A stretch of DNA of 64,000 nucleotides. Origin: Bacteroidota bacterium (lineage in GTDB: Bacteria > Bacteroidota > Bacteroidia > Chitinophagales > Chitinophagaceae). Location: NCBI GenBank assembly GCA_018267575.1, contig JAFDYF010000033.1, forward strand, positions 1 to 64,000, in the 5' to 3' direction. The notes beneath the pieces were generated by a model. That model was not told where the DNA came from, searched no databases, and was given only the letters and a program-made list of their open reading frames with translations. This document shows, one piece after another, positions 10,101 to 18,706 of the stretch; the first letter of the stretch is position 1; each line of letters begins with the position of its first letter. Made by a program: the position numbers and the translations under genes.

Positions 10101-10768
10101 GCCCTGGCACGATGTTGATTCACTTCATTCATATCAACCATGGCCTCAATCACTTCATCGGGAATAATATTTACCTGCGATAATTCATGTGAAGTCCTGA
10201 ACCCGTCAAATATATTTAAGAACGGTACTCTTGCTTTTAAGGTAGCTGCTTGTGCAATCAAGGCCATGTCCATGGCTTCCTGTGCCGTGTTCCCAAACAA
10301 CATGGAAAAACCGGTTGCACGAACCGCCATCACATCACTATGGTCACCAAAAATAGAAAGCGCATGCGTGGCTAAGGTTCTTGCTGCAATATGAAATACA
10401 GTAGCGGTGAGTTCCCCAGCGATCTTATACATATTGGGGATCATCAAAAGTAGACCTTGTGAAGCAGTAAAGGTAGATGCCATCGCTCCGCCTTGCAAAG
10501 CACCGTGAATGGCACCTGCAGCACCAGCCTCACTCTGCATTTCCATTACTCTCGGCACCTGACCAAAAATATTTTTCATCCCTTTTGCGCTCCATTCGTC
10601 TGTCCATTCGCCCATGGCCGAAGATGGCGTAATGGGATAAATGGCACATACCTCGCTGGTCTTATACGCAATATAGGCGGCCGCTTCATTACCATCCATA
10701 ATGGCAAGTGAAGATTGGTCATCGTTTTGGGTACCGCTTCCTGTTTTTGTTTTGATAAGTGTAGACAT
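7193..10768 (-). CDS. nifJ: Pyruvate:ferredoxin (flavodoxin) oxidoreductase
   Basis: Single-chain enzyme that converts pyruvate and CoA to acetyl-CoA and CO2, passing electrons to ferredoxin or flavodoxin. It has 1191 residues, the normal length for the fused form. In order: N-terminal thiamine-diphosphate pyrimidine domain (SEVCAIYPITPSSAMGEWTD), transketolase-like and CoA-binding middle domains, an EKR-type linker, two ferredoxin clusters (CTQCGKCFLICP near 705 and CTGCTLCVEFCP near 765), the CAGCGETPY cluster region near 837, and the diphosphate-binding GDGWAYDIGYGG near 994 with NTGGQKSKSTPLG. Monocistronic by position. It coexists with pyruvate dehydrogenase E1 at 47889, so the cell has both routes from pyruvate. 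Confidence 0.96.
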   Translation of the reverse strand: MSTLIKTKTGSGTQNDDQSSLAIMDGNEAAAYIAYKTSEVCAIYPITPSSAMGEWTDEWSAKGMKNIFGQVPRVMEMQSEAGAAGAIHGALQGGAMASTFTASQGLLLMIPNMYKIAGELTATVFHIAARTLATHALSIFGDHSDVMAVRATGFSMLFGNTAQEAMDMALIAQAATLKARVPFLNIFDGFRTSHELSQVNIIPDEVIEAMVDMNEVNQHRARALSPENPFIRGTAQNPDVFFQNREAANSYYDKVPAIVEEKMKQFGELTGRHYRLFDYYGNAEADRVIVIMGSGECAVQETVDYLNEKGEKVGVLNVRLFRPFSISHFIEVLPKSVKSIAVLDRSKEPTSMAEPLFMDVVNALNESQENKHAHIIGGRYGLSSKEFTPAMVLAVFNELKSDKPKTHFTVGIHDDVTHLSLDYDKNFNLDAQHKFRGLFFGLGADGTVSANKNSIKIIGEKTDYYVQGYFVYDSKKSGSLTASHLRFGEKPIRSTYLVQSANFIACHHFNYLTKYDILKDAEHGAVFLLNAPYEKDEVWGKLPKKIQEEIIEKELKFYVINAYTVAKETGMGNRVNTILQTCFFAISNVLPREEAIAKIKEAIYDTYWKKGEAVVQKNYAAVDEALAHLYEIDYKNLIVGNRSLDEVVPGNSPTFVKDVLARIIAGEGDELPVSALPVDGTFPSGTTKFEKRNIADAVPVWDADLCTQCGKCFLICPHAAIRPKVYDKELLATAPASFKHVDPIGKEWDKTKEAYTLQVSTEDCTGCTLCVEFCPITSKTDPGHKAINMFDKTPIQENEKQNWDFFLSIPEVDRARVNRNTVKGSQFFQPLFEFSGACAGCGETPYLKLLTQLFGERMIVANATGCSSIFGGNLPTTPWSKNKDGIGPAWANSLFEDNAEFGLGIKMANQQKRLTAISVLNELKPLVGEEFADQILNAPEITEAEIHAKHELIKELKHRLENEKSLAALNLYHLADFLAEKSVWIVGGDGWAYDIGYGGLDHVLSTGENVNIMVLDTEVYSNTGGQKSKSTPLGSSAKFSVNGKTTGKKDLALQAIAHGTAYVANIAMGGNDIHTVRTILEAEAYPGPSLIIAYSQCIAHGIDMAHGAQEQDFAVKSGYWPLFHYNPMKEKGQRFVIDSKEPTMALSEFMYHENRFKVIKAKNPELAEEFLHQAEMARQTKWDRLVTLKGL

Positions 10769-11052
10769 AATAATAGAATATTATATTGGCATGAGGATTG
10801 ACTGAACGAATTTATAAGTATGGCCAAGTAAAATAAATGACGGCCATCAGGTTTTCTGATGAGTTAAATCTTGTGCGCCTTGAGTTTGGTAGATGTTTTG
10901 TACAAACTGGTTTTTGCACAACTTTTTTGACTGTGGCTTGAAATTGATGGGACTAGATAATAGCTATGGGTATAATTTGATAATCTTTTTAAGCTCTATG
11001 TCGGGAGCCCAAAGATATTTAACAAATTGCCTAAGATTTATTGCATAGCAAC
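10769..11052. other. Leader and promoter region of nifJ
   Basis: No gene is seen. On the minus strand, TATCTTTG (complement of 11010-11017) matches the Bacteroidota -7 element TAnnTTTG. I find no convincing -33 TTTG at the right distance. If it is used, the nifJ mRNA has a leader of about 230 bases. A small hairpin CATCAG-N5-CTGATG lies in that leader (about 10848-10864). No known riboswitch was recognised. Confidence 0.4.
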
Positions 11053-11085
11053 AAAGCAGCCCGAGAATTAATCCCGGGCTGCTTT
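11053..11085 (-). terminator. Terminator of the rhodanese gene
   Basis: An 11-base perfect stem (AAAGCAGCCCG at 11053-11063 with CGGGCTGCTTT at 11075-11085) and an 11-base loop. Read on the minus strand it lies about 60 bases after the rhodanese stop and runs into a T-rich stretch. Confidence 0.8.
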
Positions 11086-11144
11086 AAGGCATTTGTCAAT
11101 GCCCTTTGATATAAATTGAAACCTATATTTTCAATCGATTAAGC

Positions 11145-11459
11145 CTATCTGATTTTGTTCTGTAATCCCATCCAACTGCCCCCATTATAGACTTCAGAAT
11201 AACCTGCTGACTTCAACATGCTTTTGGCAGATGCACTCCGCATGCCCGAAGCACAGCAGGTGATCACTGGTTTATCTTTTTTAATTTTGGAAAGATGTGA
11301 GCTTAGTCCATCCAGTGGGATATTGATGGAATTTTTGATATGCCCACCTTGATACTCGCCCTTGGTACGAACGTCAATGATTATCGCCCCTTTTTGAAGC
11401 AGGTCCTTATAATCAACACTGGGGCCCATGCCCAATATTTTCTTTAAGAAAGACAACAT
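11145..11459 (-). CDS. Single-domain rhodanese-like protein
   Basis: Sulfurtransferase-type domain of 104 residues. It has the strand IIIDVRTKGEYQGGHIKNSINIPL (about residues 26-49) and an active-site loop CASGMR with the likely catalytic Cys69 and Arg74. The first 12 residues form a short hydrophobic segment (MLSFLKKILGMG) that may be an anchor rather than a cleaved signal. It is a single-gene unit with its own terminator and a dyad upstream. Small rhodaneses of this type handle sulfane sulfur or cyanide; the substrate cannot be told from sequence. Confidence 0.85.
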   Translation of the reverse strand: MLSFLKKILGMGPSVDYKDLLQKGAIIIDVRTKGEYQGGHIKNSINIPLDGLSSHLSKIKKDKPVITCCASGMRSASAKSMLKSAGYSEVYNGGSWMGLQNKIR

Positions 11460-11518
11460 AAATTTTATTTTAAATGAATGGTGAAATGCAAATTAAGCCT
11501 TCATTTACGGTTTCCTTT

Positions 11519-11532
11519 GTAACAATAGTTAC
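11519..11532. promoter_or_regulatory. GTAAC-N4-GTTAC dyad upstream of the rhodanese gene
   Basis: GTAAC-AATA-GTTAC is a perfect 5-4-5 inverted repeat 60 bases upstream of the rhodanese start. The half-site length and spacing are those of Crp/Fnr-family operators, and a gene for such a regulator lies at 21480. That this protein binds here is an inference. Confidence 0.45.
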
Positions 11533-11884
11533 CTTTCCCAGCTTAGCAAACACGCAAAAGAGGAATTATGAAAATGTATAGGATTATCGAGAGGAGGTTC
11601 AGGCCCATGCCCATCAGTGACTCGTCCATTTAGAACCTGGTGTATGGCGTGGACTTGAAATAAAGGAAAAATAGGGTGAGAAATCTCCCTTTACCAATTG
11701 GTAATTGAGTTTTCCCTTAAACCTATTACTATAAAAAAATCACGAAATTTGCTTCGGTTATTGCTGAAGCCTATCCGAAACATCTACTATTTAACTAACC
11801 CAAATTTTAAACCGTTCACAAATTAATATTGGAGAATAGACCATATTCCACCATATTTGAAGTAGTTTAAACCCCATTCGACAC
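11533..11884. other. Gene-free spacer before the S9 peptidase
   Basis: No open frame of credible length, RNA gene or repeat was seen. The segment is AT-rich close to the peptidase start and presumably holds the promoters of the two divergent neighbours. A weak hairpin GCTTCGGTTATTGCTGAAGC lies at about 11751-11770. Confidence 0.4.
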
Positions 11885-14206
11885 ATGACAAACAAGACCC
11901 TGTTATTCTGGGCATGCATGGCATTTGCCACAATAGCCCAATCCCAACAACCTGTTTCTCTAACAGATAAAGATTATGAACATGCGGAACAATTTCTAAT
12001 CTATAATACCGCGCCATTGGTGGATCATGGACCGGTAAGACCCAATTGGATAGAAGGGGATCGTTTCTGGTACCGCGACCTGAATGCAAATGGCAGCGAG
12101 TTTAAATTGGTGAACTCTGTGAATGGAAAAAGGGGACCAGCTTTCGACGCAAATAAGCTCGCTGCATCGCTTTCAACAACTATTGGGAAAAATTATTCAG
12201 CCAATCGCCTGCCTTTTCAATATTTCAATTATGCCACCGATGGGAAATCCATACTTTTCAATATTGACGGCAAAGCTTGGAAATGCAGCTTGTCCGATTA
12301 TCAATGCGGGTCTGCCCCTGCTCCTATCAAAAAAAATAGGAATGAAGTCATTTCACCTGATGGCAAAAAAGCGGCATTTATAAAAGATTATAATTTATGG
12401 GTCAGGGATTTGGCCAGCAATGAAACAACAGCATTGACTACCGATGGCATCAAAGACTTTGGTTATGCTACCGATAATGCTGGTTGGCGAGGTTCCGATG
12501 CACCAGTAATGCTATGGTCGCCCGACTCCAAAAAAATCGCGACCATCAAACAGGACCAGCGCAATGTAAGCGATATGTACTTGGTAACGACGAATGTAGG
12601 CAAGCCAACCCTTAAAGCATGGAAATATCCACTGCCCGGCGATAAAGAAATCATTACTATCCAACGGGTGATCATTGACGTGGATACACCCAAAACCATT
12701 TTTATCAAAGTGGCCCCCGATCCACATCGTGCTTCTTTGAGCGATGATATTTTAGATGGAAACACATTGGCTGATGTGGATTGGAAAGCAGATGGTTCAG
12801 AATTGGCATTTGTTTCCACATCCCGCGACCATAAAGTTGAAAAATTCCGAATAGCGAATGCTGCCACTGGTGATATCCGTGAAGTATTTGAAGAAACTGT
12901 CCCTACCCAATTTGAATCTGGTCAGGGAGCCATCAATTGGCGATACCTGCCTGCTTCGAAGGAGATCATCTGGTATTCTGAAAGAGATAACTGGGGGCAT
13001 CTTTATCTTTATGACGCAACCACTGGCCAACTAAAAAACCAAATCACCAAGGGAGATTTTGTGGTTACCAAACTACTTCGTGTGGATGAAAAAAAGCGTG
13101 AGCTTTATTTTCTGGCCAATGGCAGAGAACCTGGGAATCCCTATTTCACCCATTTCTATAAAGTCAGGTTTGATGGAAGCCATTTGAAACTGTTGACACC
13201 TGAGGAAGGGATTCACCAAATCAGCTTGTCGCCATCGGGAAAATATTTTGTGGACAGTTATTCACAGCCCGATGTACCCGCCGTATCCGTATTGCGTAAC
13301 ACCGATGGAAAATTGATTTCCACATTGGAGAAAACGGATATTTCCAGACTGCAGGCCAATGGATGGAAACCGGCAATACCCATCACCGTGAAGGCGCATG
13401 ATGGTAGTACCGATTTATATGGGATTATGTTCACTCCTACTCATTTAGACCCCAGTAAAAAATACCCGATTATCGATTATATTTATCCCGGTCCACAAGG
13501 TGGCAGCATGAGTGGCAATTGGTCATTCTCAGCTTCCAGAGGCGATAACCAAGCTTTGGCAGAATTGGGTTTTGTGGTAGTACTGATTGAAGGCACCGGC
13601 AACCCACTCCGCTCCAAAAGCTTTCATGACATGAACTATGGCCATATGTCCGACAACACTTTGCCCGACCAAATAACAGGTATCCGACAACTGGCCGCTA
13701 AATATGCTTATATCGATACCAATCGGATTGGTATATGGGGTCATTCGGGTGGTGGTTTTGCCACAGCCTGTGCCATGTTCAAATACCCCGATTTTTTTAA
13801 AGTGGGCATTTCGGAATCTGGCAATCATGATAACAGAAATTATGAGGATGACTGGGGTGAGCGCTATATTGGCTTATTGACTTTTGGGAAAGATGGCAAA
13901 TCGAATTATGAAGATCAAGCCAATCAAAATTTTGCCAAAAACCTCAAGGGCAAGTTACTGCTGGCTCATGGGATGATGGACAATAATGTACCGCCTTATA
14001 ATACCATGTTGGTGGTGGAAGCACTCGAGAAAGCGAATAAAAGTTTTGATTTGGTCGTGTTCCCCAATAGTCCACATGGGTATGGTTCATATAACCCTTA
14101 TATGATGCGCCGTCGCTGGGATTATTTTGTCAAGAATCTTTTGGGCGCCGAGCCACCCATCAATTATGAACTGAAATGGAAACCAGACCCAAGAAATGGG
14201 GATTAG
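11885..14206 (+). CDS. Secreted S9 family (dipeptidyl-peptidase IV-like) serine peptidase
   Basis: Prolyl-oligopeptidase-family enzyme that removes short N-terminal peptides outside the cytoplasm. It has 773 residues: a signal peptide (LLFWACMAFATIAQSQ), an N-terminal beta-propeller of DPPIV type to about residue 500, then an alpha/beta hydrolase domain. The catalytic triad can be placed: Ser621 in WGHSGGGF, Asp699 in MMDNNVP, His731 in SPHGYGSY. The propeller has WYRDLNANGSEFKLVN and repeated D-G-K loops. It converges on the nos operon, with 55 bases between stop codons. Confidence 0.93.
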   Translation: MTNKTLLFWACMAFATIAQSQQPVSLTDKDYEHAEQFLIYNTAPLVDHGPVRPNWIEGDRFWYRDLNANGSEFKLVNSVNGKRGPAFDANKLAASLSTTIGKNYSANRLPFQYFNYATDGKSILFNIDGKAWKCSLSDYQCGSAPAPIKKNRNEVISPDGKKAAFIKDYNLWVRDLASNETTALTTDGIKDFGYATDNAGWRGSDAPVMLWSPDSKKIATIKQDQRNVSDMYLVTTNVGKPTLKAWKYPLPGDKEIITIQRVIIDVDTPKTIFIKVAPDPHRASLSDDILDGNTLADVDWKADGSELAFVSTSRDHKVEKFRIANAATGDIREVFEETVPTQFESGQGAINWRYLPASKEIIWYSERDNWGHLYLYDATTGQLKNQITKGDFVVTKLLRVDEKKRELYFLANGREPGNPYFTHFYKVRFDGSHLKLLTPEEGIHQISLSPSGKYFVDSYSQPDVPAVSVLRNTDGKLISTLEKTDISRLQANGWKPAIPITVKAHDGSTDLYGIMFTPTHLDPSKKYPIIDYIYPGPQGGSMSGNWSFSASRGDNQALAELGFVVVLIEGTGNPLRSKSFHDMNYGHMSDNTLPDQITGIRQLAAKYAYIDTNRIGIWGHSGGGFATACAMFKYPDFFKVGISESGNHDNRNYEDDWGERYIGLLTFGKDGKSNYEDQANQNFAKNLKGKLLLAHGMMDNNVPPYNTMLVVEALEKANKSFDLVVFPNSPHGYGSYNPYMMRRRWDYFVKNLLGAEPPINYELKWKPDPRNGD

Positions 14207-14261
14207 GTTATTTCCCGATGATATTTTGGGTAACTCAATCGCGCATAGAATGCTAGAGAGA

Positions 14262-15029
14262 TTACAAATCCTTTCTACAGAACCTTCTTGCCGATAGCCA
14301 AACGGGAACGAAGATCCAGACAAGCATGACCAATAGTGCTATGGAGAAACCTATGCCTGTGCCAAAAAAATCTTTAAATATAGCACCTGTATAACCCATC
14401 AATGCGGACACATCCATTTTTAGTAATATTAAGATCCTGCCCAAATCGATGGGGTTAAGACCACTGAGTAGCAGCATGGGCTTTTCCAATGGATAATCTT
14501 GAAACTGAAAAAGAATGAATAATACCAACCCATCGAAAAGCAATGAAAAATAAAGCCAAAGCAGAATGGAAATACCGATGCCCTTTGCTTTGTCCCTCGT
14601 GATCACGGCAGCGAGCATGGCAATGGCAACGAAAATGATGGACAAGAACAATCCCATCAACAGCATAATCAAACCGGTACTGGATAGCGCATAAATCAAT
14701 ATGGGAATGCCCGCGCCAACAAAATAGGCCAGGGATAAGGAACCTGCGAGACCTGCAAACAGGCTGATCCATATTTTTTTCCGCTGTAAGGGTTGGCTTA
14801 CCAACAGTTCAATGAACTCCGAACTATTATAAACATAGATGGTGGCAAAAACGATGGAAACCAAAGGCACAATAATCAATACAATATTGAGTAAACTCAA
14901 CAAACCTTTGGTTGCATTGTTCTCGAGATTGAAAACGGTAAAAGAGATAATCCAAAGAAAGACCGTATAAGCCAAAACGATTTTGTTCCGAAGGATATCC
15001 GCAATCACATATTTGGTTATTTTTTTCAT
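14262..15029 (-). CDS. nosY: NosY-type ABC transporter permease
   Basis: Membrane subunit of the NosDFY complex that matures the copper centre CuZ of nitrous oxide reductase. It has 255 residues and about six membrane segments (for example IVLAYTVFLWIISFTVFNL at 17-35). ABC-2 permease fold; the conserved region NSSEFIELLVSQPLQRKKIW follows the second helix. It is the last gene of the nos operon and starts 3 bases after the nosF stop. Assignment rests on its place next to nosF and nosD as well as the fold. Confidence 0.88.
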   Translation of the reverse strand: MKKITKYVIADILRNKIVLAYTVFLWIISFTVFNLENNATKGLLSLLNIVLIIVPLVSIVFATIYVYNSSEFIELLVSQPLQRKKIWISLFAGLAGSLSLAYFVGAGIPILIYALSSTGLIMLLMGLFLSIIFVAIAMLAAVITRDKAKGIGISILLWLYFSLLFDGLVLFILFQFQDYPLEKPMLLLSGLNPIDLGRILILLKMDVSALMGYTGAIFKDFFGTGIGFSIALLVMLVWIFVPVWLSARRFCRKDL

Positions 15030-15032
15030 GGT

Positions 15033-15743
15033 TTATTTTTTCAACATTACGTTGGCAATGGCTTTTGACAATTTTTCTTCCCCGGTACTCTGTTTAAGAT
15101 CTTCCAGTTTCTTATGGAAAAGCAAATGGCCATCCTGCATATAAATAATCTGGGTAACCAAATCATCCAGTTCACTGAGAATATGGGAGGTAATCAAAAT
15201 CAATTTTCCCTTCTGCTTTTCTTTCAAAATTTTTTCTTTCAATATTTCCGAGGCAACAGGATCCAACCCAGCGGTTGGTTCATCCAATATCAACACATCT
15301 GGGTTGAATAAAAAAGCAAGTGAGGCACTTACTTTCTGTCTCGTGCCACCAGACAAAGTACACATGCGTTTTTGCATCAAACCATCCAACCCAAATGATT
15401 GAATCAATTCTTCATCCAGTTGGGTTTGTTGATTGTCTTTCCGGATATCGATCATCATCTTTAGTACCTGTCCGATGGTCATATTATCGGGATAACGACC
15501 AATCTGGGGCATGTAACCAATATGTTTTCGGTATGTCCAGTCGTGAGAAATATTTTTTTCATTGAAAGTGATGAACCCGCTATCAGGAACAACCATTCCG
15601 AGAATGCATTTTATCAAAGTAGTCTTACCACTTCCGTTTGGACCTATCAATGCAATACATTCGCTTTTGACGCAATTGACCGAAACATTGTTCAACGCAT
15701 TTAACTTGCCAAAACGTTTTGAAACATTGGTTGCGAAAATCAT
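15033..15743 (-). CDS. nosF: NosF, ABC transporter ATPase for N2O reductase maturation
   Basis: ATP-hydrolysing subunit of NosDFY, 236 residues. Walker A is GPNGSGKTT at 34-42, the signature is LSGGTRQ at 130-136, and Walker B is VLILDEPT at 150-157 followed by AGLDP. The start codon overlaps the nosD stop by four bases (ATGA), which points to coupled translation and one complex. Confidence 0.92.
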   Translation of the reverse strand: MIFATNVSKRFGKLNALNNVSVNCVKSECIALIGPNGSGKTTLIKCILGMVVPDSGFITFNEKNISHDWTYRKHIGYMPQIGRYPDNMTIGQVLKMMIDIRKDNQQTQLDEELIQSFGLDGLMQKRMCTLSGGTRQKVSASLAFLFNPDVLILDEPTAGLDPVASEILKEKILKEKQKGKLILITSHILSELDDLVTQIIYMQDGHLLFHKKLEDLKQSTGEEKLSKAIANVMLKK

Positions 15744-16999
15744 AACTTGAGTGGTTTCATAAATGGGTAATTATCTTTCAGGTTTTCGGGTGTGAGGCTG
15801 GGTAATATCCTTTCGGTCTTGTCCAGAATCGTTGTCATAAAACTTCGGAACAACATCATCGCAGAAGGATTTTTTTCGACAATCATTGAGAACAGACTTA
15901 CTGGATGGAAAGGCACATCTCCAATATTGTTTTTGTTGAGATCATAACCTTCATATTTATCCCAATAGTTATGGTCGAAACGATTCAACACCAAACTACC
16001 GTTGGTGCTGATATCAAAAGTATTCCCAATGAAATTATTGTAGGCGATATCGATATCCATGCAGCTTGCCTGAATCTTCAACCCCCATCCATTATTACTA
16101 AACTCATTGCGCTGCATTTTTATACGGCTGGCCCCTTCCATATAAATGGCACTGGTATTATTGATGAACTTATTGCCATACACATAACTGTCGGAGATTT
16201 CTTTTAGCAACAACCCAAAAGCACCATCTCCCCAATTGTCTTCGAAAATATTTTCAATCATTTTTACGCCATGGGTAAACATAACCGATACTCCGGCCCC
16301 ATTGTTTTTAAAAATATTGTTGAGATAGTCATCATTATGAGAAAACATAAAATGAAGTCCGTACCGGATATTATGTTCAGAAACATTTTCAGAAATATAG
16401 GAGTTCGTCACAAACTCAAAATAAATACCATCGCGATGCCCTGAAATTTGGTTGTTAAAAATCAGCAGGCTATCACATTTCCAGCAATGGATGCCATTGC
16501 CAGCTTGTTGCTCAGTTACCGAATAAGCGGTCAACTGATTATCCATAATCAAACAGTTGGCACCCGACTGTACATAGATTCCAAAGAAGGTATCATCCAG
16601 TTTGTTGCCGATAATTTTTACATTTCTGGACTCATATATTTTTATCCCAGCAATATCCACCATGCTGGATATTCCAGAATGGACAAGTTTAAAGCCCTTT
16701 ATCAATACATTGTTGGCCTTTACACTGATGATCTCATAATGATGCTCGCCATCCAGCACGGGATAACCTTCTCCTATCAAAGAGATGGATTTTTTAATGA
16801 TAATATTTTTTTCGGCATAGTTGCCTGCAGCTACCAAAACGGTGTCACCTGATAGTGCCTGACCAATGGCCTGTTGTATAGTATGTATTGCTTCAGATTT
16901 GCCCACCTTAATGGTCTTCGCCCAACCGTTGGTGGCAGCAAACAATAAAATTAACCAAATTGATAAATGCGATTTCAAAACTGAAGGATTTCGTTCCAA
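15740..16999 (-). CDS. nosD: NosD, periplasmic copper-site maturation protein
   Basis: Beta-helix protein that in other species hands copper or sulfur cargo to NosZ together with NosFY. It has 419 residues with a signal peptide (SIWLILLFAATNGWAKT). Parallel beta-helix (CASH-type) repeats follow from about residue 85 to 350, rich in N-x-I and G-I-Y/H turns, such as NVKIIGNKLDDTFFGIYV and NNTSAIYMEGASRIKMQRN. Its start lies 25 bases inside the upstream NosL gene, another tight overlap in this operon. Confidence 0.92.
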   Translation of the reverse strand: MERNPSVLKSHLSIWLILLFAATNGWAKTIKVGKSEAIHTIQQAIGQALSGDTVLVAAGNYAEKNIIIKKSISLIGEGYPVLDGEHHYEIISVKANNVLIKGFKLVHSGISSMVDIAGIKIYESRNVKIIGNKLDDTFFGIYVQSGANCLIMDNQLTAYSVTEQQAGNGIHCWKCDSLLIFNNQISGHRDGIYFEFVTNSYISENVSEHNIRYGLHFMFSHNDDYLNNIFKNNGAGVSVMFTHGVKMIENIFEDNWGDGAFGLLLKEISDSYVYGNKFINNTSAIYMEGASRIKMQRNEFSNNGWGLKIQASCMDIDIAYNNFIGNTFDISTNGSLVLNRFDHNYWDKYEGYDLNKNNIGDVPFHPVSLFSMIVEKNPSAMMLFRSFMTTILDKTERILPSLTPENLKDNYPFMKPLKL

Positions 17000-18021
17000 T
17001 GAAGAATAGAACCTTTGTACAACTGCATGGCCGTTTGCAAACTATCTGGATGAAGGAATGCGGCGATATTACCAGCCATCGGACTTCTAAGATCTTCACT
17101 TTTTAGGAACAGTGCCTCTTTGGATGGTATAAAATGGTGGTCATTAAAGTCGACAAAGTAGGTTTCCTTTATTTCTGCTCGATCGTTTTTTTGCAGGAAG
17201 GAAAGTAAGCAGTGTACATCATCAAACTTAAAAAGTTTTCCCTTTTTTGTAATGAGTTCTGCCCCAAAACGTGGGTCGCTGATGGTCATTTTGCAAAAAT
17301 CACAATGGTCCTTGCCCAATTGGAAAGGCTCTGGTTTCGTACTACAAGAAGGCAAGGAGAAAAGGAGACATACCAAAACCGCTAAACTAGCAGAACGATT
17401 TGGAATTTTTTTCTTTTTTGGTTGATACCAACTTTTAAAAACCAAAACAAAAAGCATTACTCCTACCCCAACAAATAACCATCCGCCGATATCAGGAATG
17501 GAGTATGCCCCAAAATTGAGCAATTGCTTGAACCCAATCAAGGGAGGTTGGTAAGCCATGCCAGGTACTACGATGGCAGCATCGGGGTTGAGGTTATGGC
17601 CATAGTCGTATTCCCATTTCCAGAAATCGATCATGGCAACCACCCCAAAAGAAACGAAAAGAAAAAACATCAAATAGAGCAGTTTTCTTTTGCCCAAGAG
17701 CCCGGTAAGCAGCAAGGCCATCGAAAAAAAGCCGATAATATAAGGTAGCATTTTGAACTCGATGAAATCTGCTGTGTGCATGGTCTTCATGCCAATATAG
17801 TGGTTCAGACCATTGATGATATCAACATTTCCGGCTAGCTTGTTTGGGTAGATCAGAAGTACCAGCCCTTCGGGGTATTGAGGGGCAGCAAGCTGTATCT
17901 GCCACATCGGAACAAAAAGCACTACAAAAAGAGTAAGTCCACAAATGAAAATCACAACTTTTTCCAAAACACTAAGCCTATTATTTTTCATAAAACAATG
18001 ATTGATGAAAAGAAATGGCAT
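16975..18021 (-). CDS. nosL: NosL copper chaperone fused to an N-terminal membrane domain
   Basis: NosL binds Cu(I) and supplies it for NosZ assembly. This protein has 348 residues rather than the usual 170-200. Residues about 21-200 form a membrane domain with four helices (around 21-39, 92-108, 113-131, 181-197). A fifth hydrophobic stretch (211-225) then ends in LPSC at Cys226, which looks like an internal lipobox. The NosL domain follows, with the metal site CDFCKM (Cys240, Cys243, Met245) and FKFDDVHCLLSF. A start at residue 11 (MKNNRLSVLE, base 17991) is equally possible. Confidence 0.88.
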   Translation of the reverse strand: MPFLFINHCFMKNNRLSVLEKVVIFICGLTLFVVLFVPMWQIQLAAPQYPEGLVLLIYPNKLAGNVDIINGLNHYIGMKTMHTADFIEFKMLPYIIGFFSMALLLTGLLGKRKLLYLMFFLFVSFGVVAMIDFWKWEYDYGHNLNPDAAIVVPGMAYQPPLIGFKQLLNFGAYSIPDIGGWLFVGVGVMLFVLVFKSWYQPKKKKIPNRSASLAVLVCLLFSLPSCSTKPEPFQLGKDHCDFCKMTISDPRFGAELITKKGKLFKFDDVHCLLSFLQKNDRAEIKETYFVDFNDHHFIPSKEALFLKSEDLRSPMAGNIAAFLHPDSLQTAMQLYKGSILHWNEILQF

Positions 18022-18074
18022 TTCCTATTTTTAAATAAGGATATTGGATTTTAAACTCAAAAAGAACTAAACCT

Positions 18075-18635
18075 TCATTTGTTAGGAGGCAACAATACAG
18101 CATCGATCACATATATAATTCCGTTGGAAGTGGGAACTGAGTTAATTACATGAGCGCTATTGTTCAAGCTGATTTTTCCGTCCTTAACGTTTACGGTTAG
18201 ATTGTCACCATTGACCATTCCCAAGACTTGTCCATCCTTAAAACTCTCTGGCTTTAATACTCCTAAGGCTACATGGTATTGCAACACATTCCTCAGATCA
18301 TCTTTTTTATCATCCTTCATCAATCCCGCAACCGTACCAGCCGGAAGTTTGTCAAAAGCGGCATTGGTTGGCGCAAACACGGTGAAGGGCCCTGCATTGG
18401 AAAGAGCCGTTACCAAATCTGCTTGCTTAAGTGCGGCCACTAGTGTAGTATGGTCTTTGGAGGAAACCGCTACTTTTACAATATCTTTTTCAGAAAGGCT
18501 GTCGCTTACATTTTCTTGACCACCGGAAGGAGCTGTGGTTACTGCGGAACTTTCATTTGATTTATCAGGTGTTTGATGGCAGGCCATCATTGCTGCTATC
18601 AAAACAATAGCTAAACAGCTTTGATATTTTTTCAT
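18075..18635 (-). CDS. Fasciclin-domain lipoprotein in the nos operon
   Basis: A 186-residue lipoprotein: hydrophobic leader with lipobox AAMMAC (Cys19), a Ser/Thr/Glu-rich linker, then one fasciclin (FAS1) domain from about residue 54. Typical FAS1 boxes are present: VTALSNAGPFTVFAPTNAAF and the C-terminal HVINSVPTSNGIIYVIDAVL. It lies between nosZ and nosL on the same strand, with about 50-70 bases on each side. FAS1 domains usually mediate binding; a role in NosZ assembly or surface tethering is inferred only from position. Confidence 0.88.
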   Translation of the reverse strand: MKKYQSCLAIVLIAAMMACHQTPDKSNESSAVTTAPSGGQENVSDSLSEKDIVKVAVSSKDHTTLVAALKQADLVTALSNAGPFTVFAPTNAAFDKLPAGTVAGLMKDDKKDDLRNVLQYHVALGVLKPESFKDGQVLGMVNGDNLTVNVKDGKISLNNSAHVINSVPTSNGIIYVIDAVLLPPNK

Positions 18636-18706
18636 AACAATGATATTTGATAGGTGTTTTAAATGGTTGGCAGAAAGATGGTCCTTCTGCCAACCATCTT
18701 GACTTA

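Noticed and set aside
12463..12867. Minus-strand frames inside the S9 peptidase
   Set aside because: Antisense shadows of a gene with a full catalytic triad; no start signals or family features.
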